DNA from: Candidatus Saccharimonadota bacterium
GTDB lineage: Bacteria > Patescibacteriota > Saccharimonadia > Saccharimonadales > UBA4665
Assembly (NCBI GenBank): GCA_013289705.1
Contig: JABCZM010000003.1
Location: forward strand, 62,001-126,000
Direction of reading: 5' to 3'
Length of the DNA: 64,000 nt
The notes beneath the pieces are model-generated. The model saw nothing but the letters and a program-made list of their open reading frames with translations. It had not been told where the DNA came from and did no database searches. Shown here piece after piece: positions 57,398 to 64,000 of this stretch. Each line of letters starts with the position of its first letter. Positions within the stretch are counted from its first letter, which is position 1. Position numbers and translations under genes: made by a program.

Positions 57398-57403
57398 ACT
57401 TTT

Positions 57404-57431
57404 AGTATAGTAAAGCGCCTCAAAATGTCAA
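57404..57431 (-). promoter_or_regulatory. vapBC promoter on the cassette
   Basis: TTGACA (57431-57426), 16-nt spacer, TATACT (57409-57404), then 6 nt to ATG. Confidence 0.65.
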
Positions 57432-57556
57432 GCAAAAACTATCACCTTACTTTTTCTAGGTTCTAAGAAAACTGTCCTCTTAGAAAATCGCCAGACAAAC
57501 GCATTCACAAAACTCCCTAAAATTAGACCAAATATGGCGAGTATCACGATAATCAT
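57428..57556 (-). pseudogene. pilD: truncated pilD 5' copy
   Basis: Encodes the first 22 residues of PilD (MIIVILAIFGLILGSF...) and then leaves homology after FVWR. Retains the -10 (TACTAT) 7 nt before the ATG. Relic of the original gene start or of the duplication made during insertion. Confidence 0.85.
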
Positions 57557-57572
57557 TACCGTTATAGTAGCA
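57486..57572. repeat. direct repeat, outer copy of pilD start
   Basis: Partner of 56646-56732. Upstream of it lies other sequence that leads back to the pilin gene terminator. Confidence 0.9.
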
Positions 57573-57680
57573 GAACCTTTGTACAATCGAAACTGGCAAG
57601 TTTTTAGTCCTCGCCCAAGACAGTCCTCTGGACTCATCTTTCGCCAGTGATGGCAACAATACCATCATATCGTCACACAA

Positions 57681-57706
57681 AGAAAACGGCCACCGAAATG
57701 GCCGTT
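57681..57706 (-). terminator. terminator of the major pilin gene
   Basis: Minus strand AACGGCCA and TGGCCGTT around TTTCGG, then TTCTTT. It separates pilin from pilD so the pilin can be made in excess. Confidence 0.7.
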
Positions 57707-57729
57707 CTAGGAACAGTAAAGTTTACTGT

Positions 57730-58248
57730 CTAGGAATCAGTACACTGTGGAATGACACCACTACCAGATTCAGTTACGAAACCTGCAGCCGTAGCCCGTG
57801 GCGAAGCAGCACCACCCGTAACCGTGCTTGTAGCACAAGTACCGCCTATCCAAACATTTATCGTACTGGCAGCAGTTGGCTCAGCTGGCCCTCTTGCACC
57901 GATGGTAAAGGCAACCGTAAGACCACCCTGTAGTTTTCCCACGTAGCCAGTTGCACCAGAGGTAGCACATGCAGACACCGCAGCCTTGTCCATACATACA
58001 TTGCCAGTAGCTGGGTCGTAGAATGCACCTACAGGTGCTGCACCGTTATGGTTAGTCGTGTAATCACTAACATAGCCAAGAACGGTAGATACGCCGTTAC
58101 GGACTTGGGTGTTACGCGAACTACGCTGTAGGTTTGGCACAGCCAAGAAGACGATTAACAGAATCAAACCGGCAATAGCCAGCACGATCAAGACTTCAAT
58201 GATAGTGAAGCCTTCCTGAGATTTACGGTTTTTAAGTTTATTTAGCAT
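57730..58248 (-). CDS. major type IV pilin candidate
   Basis: 172 residues. Prepilin signal KNRKSQEG-FTIIEVLIVLAIAGLILLIVFLAV, then an Ala/Gly/Thr-rich head with four Cys (one pair near the C-terminus at QCTDS). Compact size, Shine-Dalgarno AAAGGGG and its own terminator fit a highly expressed main subunit. Confidence 0.85.
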   Translation of the reverse strand: MLNKLKNRKSQEGFTIIEVLIVLAIAGLILLIVFLAVPNLQRSSRNTQVRNGVSTVLGYVSDYTTNHNGAAPVGAFYDPATGNVCMDKAAVSACATSGATGYVGKLQGGLTVAFTIGARGPAEPTAASTINVWIGGTCATSTVTGGAASPRATAAGFVTESGSGVIPQCTDS

Positions 58249-58355
58249 GTTGCAAGTGCCCCTTTGCGCGTATTTAAATTAATGCTTATGCTAGGATGAT
58301 ACTGGTCCGTTAACAAAAAAGCAAGTGTTTTTCCACAGAGATTAATTAGCGTTAG

Positions 58356-59603
58356 CTACTTGGTTGTTGTCGGTGCAGAACTGGTGGCGGTTGGACTAGT
58401 GAAGTTACTATTACCCGCCAAGCCATAGATTGGCAGCAGCACGGCAGCAACGATAATAAAGGCTACGACCCCCAGTAGCACCATCATCACGGGTTCGATG
58501 ATTGATGATATAGCGGCAACCTCGTTGTCGACCTCTTTTTCGTAGTAGTCGGCGGCTTTAGCCAACATTTCCTCCATGGCACCAGATTGTTCGCCAATTT
58601 TGAGCATGCTTGGTACCAAGGGCAAGAAGTTGTTGTCGGTAGCCAGGGCGTCGGCCAGCGATTTACCACCACGAACTTGTTGGGAAGCCCTTGCTAGCGA
58701 AGCTTCTATGTGTACGTTGTTCACCGCCTTGCCGGTAATATCTAGCACCTGCAATAATGGTACGCCACTCGCAACTAGCGTTGAACCAGTACGCGCAAAA
58801 CGGGCCATGTACATCTTCATAAATAGCCTGCCAATTGGCCAGCCGCGCATTTTTAACTTGTCGATAACTTGCTTGCCCGGACCGGTACGTGCCCAGCGGG
58901 TCGTAACGAATACCAGCACGACTGCCACAATCAGTACTATCCACCAAAAATGAGTTAGAAAGTCGGAAATCGTCAATAAAACACGAGTTACAAGTGGCAA
59001 GTTAGCACCAGGCAGGCCATTGTAAATAGTTTTGACTTGGGGCAAAACCTTTACAATCATAAAGCCCATTACAACGCCCATTACAACCAACACAATAACT
59101 GGATACATTAAAGCACCACGAACTTTACTAACCAGATCGGCGTCTTTTTCTTGCTGGATCGCCAAACGGTCTAGTGCTTTATCAAGCGTACCAGAGCTTT
59201 CGCCGGCAGCAATCAGGCTAATGTACACCTGGTTAAATACCTTAGGGTGCTTGGCCATGGCCGCAGACAGTGTTCCACCACCCTCTACGTCGCTCACAAT
59301 CTGGTTTTCAACTAATTTGAGGGATTTACTACTGGTTTGCTCGTTAACACTGCGCAGAGCTTGCAACAATGGCAGTCCAGCATTGATGAGCGTGCTTAAC
59401 TGGCGACTAAAGAGCACCCTGTCTTTTGAACCAACACGCTTGCTAAAACCACCAAAGCCTTTTTCTCCCAACGAAACATTAATGGGCGTGAGGCCTTGGT
59501 CGCGAATTAGCTTAACTGCTGCGCCATCACTATCGGCCTGAATGGTACCTTTTACCTCCTGACCAGTTGCCGTATTACGCGCAGAGTATTTGTAATTTAA
59601 CAC
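58356..59603 (-). CDS. pilC: type IV pilus inner-membrane platform protein PilC
   Basis: 415 residues, GTG start. Two T2SSF repeats (SRQLSTLINAGLPLLQALRSV and ARTGSTLVASGVPLLQVLDI) with three membrane helices. It links the ATPases to the growing fibre. Ser/Thr-rich C-terminal tail. Confidence 0.94.
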   Translation of the reverse strand: MLNYKYSARNTATGQEVKGTIQADSDGAAVKLIRDQGLTPINVSLGEKGFGGFSKRVGSKDRVLFSRQLSTLINAGLPLLQALRSVNEQTSSKSLKLVENQIVSDVEGGGTLSAAMAKHPKVFNQVYISLIAAGESSGTLDKALDRLAIQQEKDADLVSKVRGALMYPVIVLVVMGVVMGFMIVKVLPQVKTIYNGLPGANLPLVTRVLLTISDFLTHFWWIVLIVAVVLVFVTTRWARTGPGKQVIDKLKMRGWPIGRLFMKMYMARFARTGSTLVASGVPLLQVLDITGKAVNNVHIEASLARASQQVRGGKSLADALATDNNFLPLVPSMLKIGEQSGAMEEMLAKAADYYEKEVDNEVAAISSIIEPVMMVLLGVVAFIIVAAVLLPIYGLAGNSNFTSPTATSSAPTTTK

Positions 59604-59612
59604 CGCCTACTC

Positions 59613-60680
59613 CTAATCTCTCATTAAGCGATCGAGTTCATCAACATCAACCGCGAAGTTACGTGCTTCATCGTAGCTAATGGTTCCAGCGTGTATTGCG
59701 CCAACCAACATCTTGTCCATGCTCTGCATACCAAATTCGGCACCAGTCTGGATAACGGCGTCGAGCTGATGGGTCTTGCCTTCACGGATAATGTTACGCA
59801 CGGCCGGTGTAGCCACCAAAATTTCGGTTGCAGCGATACGGCCGCCACCAATCGATGGCACCAAACGCTGCGAGGCAATCGCCATAAGAATGTTGCTGAG
59901 CTGGGCTCGAATCTGTGGTTGCTGGTGTGGCGGAAACACGTCAACCATACGATCGATAGACTGGGCAGCGCTGTTTGTGTGCAGCGTAGCAAACACGAGG
60001 TGCCCGGTTTCGGCAATTGTGATTGCGCTGGCGATAGTTTCGAGGTCACGCATTTCTCCAATCAATACCACGTCCGGATCTTCACGGAGTGCAGAACGGA
60101 GTGCCGCGCTAAACGAGTATGTATCGTAGTGGACTTCTCGCTGGACGATGACTGATTTAATCGACTTGTGAGTGTATTCGATCGGGTCTTCGATAGTGAT
60201 AATGTGACTGGAACGTTCGGTATTAATCTTATGAATCAGCGCGGCCAAACTGGTTGACTTGCCAGAACCAGTTGGGCCAGTTACGAGCACCAAACCGCGC
60301 GGAAATTCGGCAAATTTACTAAATATCGGCGGCAAACCAAGCTGCTCAACAGTCAAAATTTCGTTCGGAATTAAACGTAAAGCCGCGGCTAAGTTACCAC
60401 GCTCGTGGAAGGCGTTGACACGAAATCTACCTAGTTCGCCAAAGGCAAAACTGAAGTCAAATTCTTTGTCTTTGAGCAGAATTTGCTTCTGGTCTTCGTC
60501 TAGAATGGCAAATATAAGTGTTTCGACACCTTCCTCGTTGAGCGGGTCTGCCCCACTTACAGGCAGCAACGCACCGTCAACACGAATCATTGGCGGCAAT
60601 CCGACCTGAAGGTGAAGGTCCGATGCCTTCCTTTTTACTACTTCCTCAAGGAGGATTTCGATTCTTGGTTGTCCTTGCAT
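59613..60680 (-). CDS. pilT: pilus retraction ATPase PilT
   Basis: 355 residues. ASDLHLQVG N-terminus, Walker A VTGPTGSGKSTSLA, Asp box and ITIEDPIEYTH, Walker B VVLIGEMRDLET, His box HLVFATLHTNSA, and the PilT-specific AVRNIIREGKTHQ. It powers retraction, so twitching or DNA uptake is possible. Confidence 0.95.
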   Translation of the reverse strand: MQGQPRIEILLEEVVKRKASDLHLQVGLPPMIRVDGALLPVSGADPLNEEGVETLIFAILDEDQKQILLKDKEFDFSFAFGELGRFRVNAFHERGNLAAALRLIPNEILTVEQLGLPPIFSKFAEFPRGLVLVTGPTGSGKSTSLAALIHKINTERSSHIITIEDPIEYTHKSIKSVIVQREVHYDTYSFSAALRSALREDPDVVLIGEMRDLETIASAITIAETGHLVFATLHTNSAAQSIDRMVDVFPPHQQPQIRAQLSNILMAIASQRLVPSIGGGRIAATEILVATPAVRNIIREGKTHQLDAVIQTGAEFGMQSMDKMLVGAIHAGTISYDEARNFAVDVDELDRLMRD

Positions 60681-60719
60681 GACTGTCTTCCCACCCTGTT
60701 TCTTGTCTCTATTGATTAA

Positions 60720-62498
60720 TTACGCACTATCAGCTGATGCCACCCTGTTTACTTCCTTGACCGTTGTCTTGCCGGTTAAGGCTTTGAGGAAGCCATCCTG
60801 ACGCATCGTGATCATACCTTCTTTGCGAGCAAGCGCTTCGATTTCCGAACTCGTTGATCGCTTCAGGATAAGATCCTGAATAGGTTCACTCACGTCAAAC
60901 ACCTCGTAGATCCCCATTCGGCCACTATAACCTCCTGGTGAACTTGAGCTGTCTTTGCCCCTGGTTAAAGTATAAGCATTATCACCCCCAAGTGGCAAGG
61001 CCTCATAGCCAAGATCTTTGGCAACAGCTTCGATATCAGCATCGGTTTTTGGCAATATCGGGCCCAAAACTTCTTTAATTGCCGCCGTTTCGGCCGCATC
61101 GGATTGATACGATTCGTGTGCCTCACCAACTCGTCGCACCAGTCGCTGGCCAATAACCGTGTGCACCGTACTGGCAATAAGGAATGGCTCGATGCCCATA
61201 TCTAACAGACGCGGCAAAATACCGGCAGCAGAGTTTGTGTGCAGCGTGCTGAACACTAAGTGACCCGTCAAACTAGCTTGAATTGCCAGCTCGGCGGTTT
61301 CTTTGTCACGAATTTCTCCAACCATCACCACGTCGGGGTCTTGACGCAAAATACTACGCAGCCCGCTGGCAAAGGTCAGCCCAACCCCAGCGTTTACCTG
61401 GATTTGGTTGATGCCGTCCATTTTGTATTCGACCGGATCTTCTAGGGTTACGATGTTAATACTATCGCTCTTGATTTCATTGAGCAGCGCATACAATGAC
61501 GTCGATTTACCTGAACCAGTTGGGCCAGAGGTAAGGATCATGCCGTTGGTGCGCTCAAGGCCAGAACGAATCGAACGCAGTGCGCGACCAGTGTAACCCA
61601 TCTGCTCCAATTTGAGGCTAGTGCCTGATTTGTCGAGCAATCGAATCACCACCTGTTCACCCCAAATAACAGGGGAAATTGCAATACGAAGGTCAATATC
61701 CTTGTTGTTTACATGAATGGTAAACTGGCCGTCCTGGGGAATGCGATGTTCATCTATTTTTAAGTTTGCTAGGATTTTTATGCGTGAAATAAGTGGCGGT
61801 TCAGTCGCTTTGGGCAGCTTCATGGTTTCACGCAAGACGCCGTCGATACGACAGCGAATTTTGAGTTCACGCTCTAGTGGTTCGATATGTACGTCGCTGG
61901 CTTTGTTTTTTGCAGCATATTCCAAAATTGACGAGAGCGCCTTACTAATTGGCGAGTCTTGGACAACCGTCTGTATTTCTGTGATTTCCTTCTTTTTTGT
62001 CAGCTCGTCAAGATCGGTTGCGTCCTTGAAGACATCTGCCATATCGTTATTGATGTTTGTACCGTACTGCTTCAGAACATTGCGTATACCCTCTTCACTT
62101 GCAGCATATACTTTGAGCGGTCGACCGATTTTATTCGATAAAAAGTCAACCGCCTGAATGTTATCAGCGTCCAGCATAGCTACCACCAAACGGTGCTGGA
62201 TTTCGCCCAGCGGCACCGCCATGTAACGTTCTGCAGCTTCCGAAGGTAAGAGTTCTAGGACGGCTGGATCAACTTTTGCTTCAGTAAGATTTACGTACGG
62301 CACCTTGCCAACTCTGGCAGAAGCACGCGTCAGCTGCTCGTTGGTAACTTTGCCGCTATCTACCAATAACCCAAACAGTGGAATGGATTCTTTTTCGGCA
62401 CGAGTAACCAGTAAGTTAAGATCCTCACGGCTTATTGCCTGATCTTCGACAAGTACATCTTCAACCTGTTGCTGGGCAGTGCTCGATAAAACTTTCAT
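60720..62498 (-). CDS. pilB: pilus extension ATPase PilB/GspE-like
   Basis: 592 residues. Residues ~1-160 are the MshEN/GspE N-domain; then the ATPase with Walker A LTSGPTGSGKSTSLY, VTLEDPVEYK, Walker B DVVMVGEIRDKETA and HLVFSTLHTNSA. The tetracysteine zinc motif normally found before GYxGRxGIYE is absent: the stretch between VRRVGEAH and GGYSGRMGIYEVF has no Cys. Shine-Dalgarno GAGGAA. Confidence 0.94.
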   Translation of the reverse strand: MKVLSSTAQQQVEDVLVEDQAISREDLNLLVTRAEKESIPLFGLLVDSGKVTNEQLTRASARVGKVPYVNLTEAKVDPAVLELLPSEAAERYMAVPLGEIQHRLVVAMLDADNIQAVDFLSNKIGRPLKVYAASEEGIRNVLKQYGTNINNDMADVFKDATDLDELTKKKEITEIQTVVQDSPISKALSSILEYAAKNKASDVHIEPLERELKIRCRIDGVLRETMKLPKATEPPLISRIKILANLKIDEHRIPQDGQFTIHVNNKDIDLRIAISPVIWGEQVVIRLLDKSGTSLKLEQMGYTGRALRSIRSGLERTNGMILTSGPTGSGKSTSLYALLNEIKSDSINIVTLEDPVEYKMDGINQIQVNAGVGLTFASGLRSILRQDPDVVMVGEIRDKETAELAIQASLTGHLVFSTLHTNSAAGILPRLLDMGIEPFLIASTVHTVIGQRLVRRVGEAHESYQSDAAETAAIKEVLGPILPKTDADIEAVAKDLGYEALPLGGDNAYTLTRGKDSSSSPGGYSGRMGIYEVFDVSEPIQDLILKRSTSSEIEALARKEGMITMRQDGFLKALTGKTTVKEVNRVASADSA

Positions 62499-62550
62499 AT
62501 TTCCTCAGGCCGTCCGCTTTGTGAAGCTACGGAGATCATAACCCTCAAGC

Positions 62551-62802
62551 CTACTGCGTCTGGCCGTTAAATAGATTTTGGTTGTTGTTTGAGCCAATTT
62601 GGACTAATTCTGAGGGGTCTACGCTCGTACTATTGAAGTATTTCGTACTCGGAGTCTGAAACTCGGAACTAATGACGTCAACCACTTCAACCTTTTGTTG
62701 TCTGTTCTTGGGGGTTACAAAGATCTTGTTTGAAACAAAGAACGATACAATGCCGCTCACAAACACGATGACTACAATTAGAGCGATATCTTTTTGTTTC
62801 AT
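62551..62802 (-). CDS. small membrane protein of the pilus operon
   Basis: 83 residues. One N-terminal membrane helix (IALIVVIVFVSGIVSFFVS) and a polar extracellular tail. Its ATG overlaps the PilO-like stop by 4 bases. Position matches where PilP-like proteins lie in didermic species, but no lipobox or PilP motif is seen. Confidence 0.75.
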   Translation of the reverse strand: MKQKDIALIVVIVFVSGIVSFFVSNKIFVTPKNRQQKVEVVDVISSEFQTPSTKYFNSTSVDPSELVQIGSNNNQNLFNGQTQ

Positions 62803-63470
62803 TTTACTACCTTCTGCGTGATGTTTAACGTCTTCGCTGGCTGATAAAAGGTCTGAGCCGTAATGTTCAATGTAAGTTTGTCTTGACTGCCAGAAAGGTC
62901 TAGTTTCTGAACCTGGATTGGCCGAATGGAGTGTTCAAGCTCTGCAATAACGCCCTGGATCGATTTGTAGTCGCCGGTTACCGACGCTTGAAAAGGTATC
63001 GGTTGCGGCGTTGGTGTTGCGCTGGTCTGGTTGGCACCCTGGGCAATTTCGTCATCGAAACCACTAATACTGTTAATCTTTACCGGCTGAGAACTCAGCA
63101 TAGTTTGCAGGCTGGTTACAAGTGCTGGGAAGTCGTAGGTACTTGGCAAAGCATCTAGGACAATCTTTGCATTATCGCCATCTTGTGGGCCACTACCACC
63201 AAGATTACCACCAATCGCATTCTGCTGGGTGCCCGTAAATTTCTTATACGAGTTGTCGAGCTGGTTTGCGGCCGTAATATCGGACTTTAGCTGCGTGAGC
63301 GTCTTGTGTTTTTCGTTGATGACACGGTTCTGGTAGCCAGCTTGCCCCACCAAGGTCTTGGTAGCAACCAAAGAGAATACAAGAATAACGGCTGCAACAC
63401 TTGTGACGATGACAACTGTTGAGTTAGCTCGGTCAATCAGTTTACGTTTTGTTGAAGGTCCGCCCGCCAT
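62799..63470 (-). CDS. pilO: PilO-like alignment protein
   Basis: 223 residues. Membrane helix (VVIVTSVAAVILVFSLVA), coiled coil (EKHKTLTQLKSDITAANQL) and a ferredoxin-like domain with FQASVTGDYKSIQGVIAELEHSIRPIQVQKLDL, the PilO pattern. It acts with PilN to couple cytoplasmic PilM/PilB to the fibre. Confidence 0.82.
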   Translation of the reverse strand: MAGGPSTKRKLIDRANSTVVIVTSVAAVILVFSLVATKTLVGQAGYQNRVINEKHKTLTQLKSDITAANQLDNSYKKFTGTQQNAIGGNLGGSGPQDGDNAKIVLDALPSTYDFPALVTSLQTMLSSQPVKINSISGFDDEIAQGANQTSATPTPQPIPFQASVTGDYKSIQGVIAELEHSIRPIQVQKLDLSGSQDKLTLNITAQTFYQPAKTLNITQKVVK

Positions 63471-63472
63471 GA

Positions 63473-64000
63473 TTAATTCCCTGCCTTTTTAAACAATGCA
63501 CTGGTGTTCGAAACAGAACCAGTTGGCACATTCAAGGTTACATTCGCATTATTGCTGAATATTGCTGGATCAAAGCTAAAGGTCGTACTGTATGTCACGC
63601 CTTTATCCCCTGTTGCGTACGAGCTCAATACTACCTGGCTAAAGGCTGGCGGCAACGTTCCTGTTGCACCATCAACCTTATATTGAGTTGCCTTGAGCGT
63701 ATCAACAAATACGTTTACTCGGTCCAAGCCGGTTGAGTCGCCGCTCAGCGTAATAGTGTTCAGTAGGTAATCGACATCAATTGTACTAATCGTGTCTCCG
63801 TCAGGAGTTAGTTGTGATAGATAACTAAACAAGCGCGATGACACAACCTTATTATCGTGTAAGCCAGTCAAGGTGTTCAGCTGATTCTGTACGGTCAAAA
63901 TTTTATCAAGATCGGGGACTGACTTGAGGGTTTTGGTATTGGCAGTAATATCGTGATCGAGATCTCTGAGTGTTTTGGCCTGTACTACATAGACCGTGAG
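63473..64000 (-). CDS. pilN: PilN-like protein, 5' end outside window
   Basis: The frame is open from the window edge to 63473. The visible part has a helical segment (LTVYVVQAKTLRDLDHDITANTKTLKS) that follows the missing membrane helix, then a PilN-like domain (SYLSQLTPDGDTISTIDVDYLLNTITLSGDSTGLDRVNVFVDTL). pilM is expected further upstream. Confidence 0.8.
   Translation of the reverse strand, partial: LTVYVVQAKTLRDLDHDITANTKTLKSVPDLDKILTVQNQLNTLTGLHDNKVVSSRLFSYLSQLTPDGDTISTIDVDYLLNTITLSGDSTGLDRVNVFVDTLKATQYKVDGATGTLPPAFSQVVLSSYATGDKGVTYSTTFSFDPAIFSNNANVTLNVPTGSVSNTSALFKKAGN

Overview
The window looks like chromosomal DNA of a Patescibacteria/CPR bacterium, most probably a Saccharibacteria (TM7) member. 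The 16S rRNA carries the TM7-like stretch AAAACATAAAGGAATTG, whose U at E. coli position 912 is a known signature of that group. Gene order, a TGS-less threonyl-tRNA synthetase, an almost complete type IV pilus locus and many small hypothetical proteins also fit. The assignment is inferred from sequence memory; no database search was possible.

Layout. 1-10.5 kb: 23S rRNA (minus, its 3' part lies outside the window) and 16S rRNA (minus) are separate transcription units about 6.8 kb apart. Between them, on the plus strand, lie three surface or secreted low-complexity proteins, tRNA-Ala(TGC) and tRNA-Ile(GAT) (the pair normally found inside an rrn spacer), a tRNA-Ile-derived fragment and a frameshifted GNAT gene. 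One unknown minus-strand gene also lies there. 10.5-20.8 kb: gyrB-gyrA-surE, and a membrane-anchored TraD/HerA-like ATPase with two small partner genes. 20.8-22 kb: gene-free DNA with inverted repeats and two promoter-to-terminator units that look like non-coding RNAs. 22-28 kb: a decayed comM, infC-rpmI-rplT (infC apparently starting at AUC), RNase P RNA, an ASCH-RNase H fusion, tRNA-Pro, a site-2 protease and rpmB. 28-36.8 kb: housekeeping genes (MBL-fold protein, regulator, miaA, SDR, ATL, thrS behind a T-box leader), tRNA-Val, two overlooked small ORFs, an NrdR-like gene and a family-2 glycosyltransferase. 36.9-45.4 kb: accessory region with two VapBC modules, tRNAs Gly, Thr and Asp, and unrecognised hypothetical genes, one behind a perfect 20-bp palindromic operator. 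45.4-52.6 kb: MFS transporter, PpiC-type isomerase, PH-domain protein, Maf, EEP hydrolase, third VapBC, tRNA-Arg, ndk and a Xer recombinase next to a 23-bp perfect inverted repeat. 52.6-64 kb: type IV pilus genes on the minus strand (pilN', pilO, small membrane protein, pilB, pilT, pilC, pilin, pilD, three minor prepilins, pilX-like), interrupted by a fourth VapBC flanked by an 87-bp duplication of the start of pilD.

Themes. (1) Many single genes have a -10 hexamer ending 6-8 nt before the ATG and no Shine-Dalgarno, which predicts widespread leaderless mRNAs; ribosomal, pilus and operon-internal genes keep Shine-Dalgarno sites. (2) Small mobile toxin-antitoxin cassettes have shaped the map. 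(3) Several regulatory RNAs (T-box, infC leader, two unassigned RNAs) are visible. (4) Pili, a decayed comM and a TraD-like pump together suggest a history of DNA uptake or exchange on the host surface.
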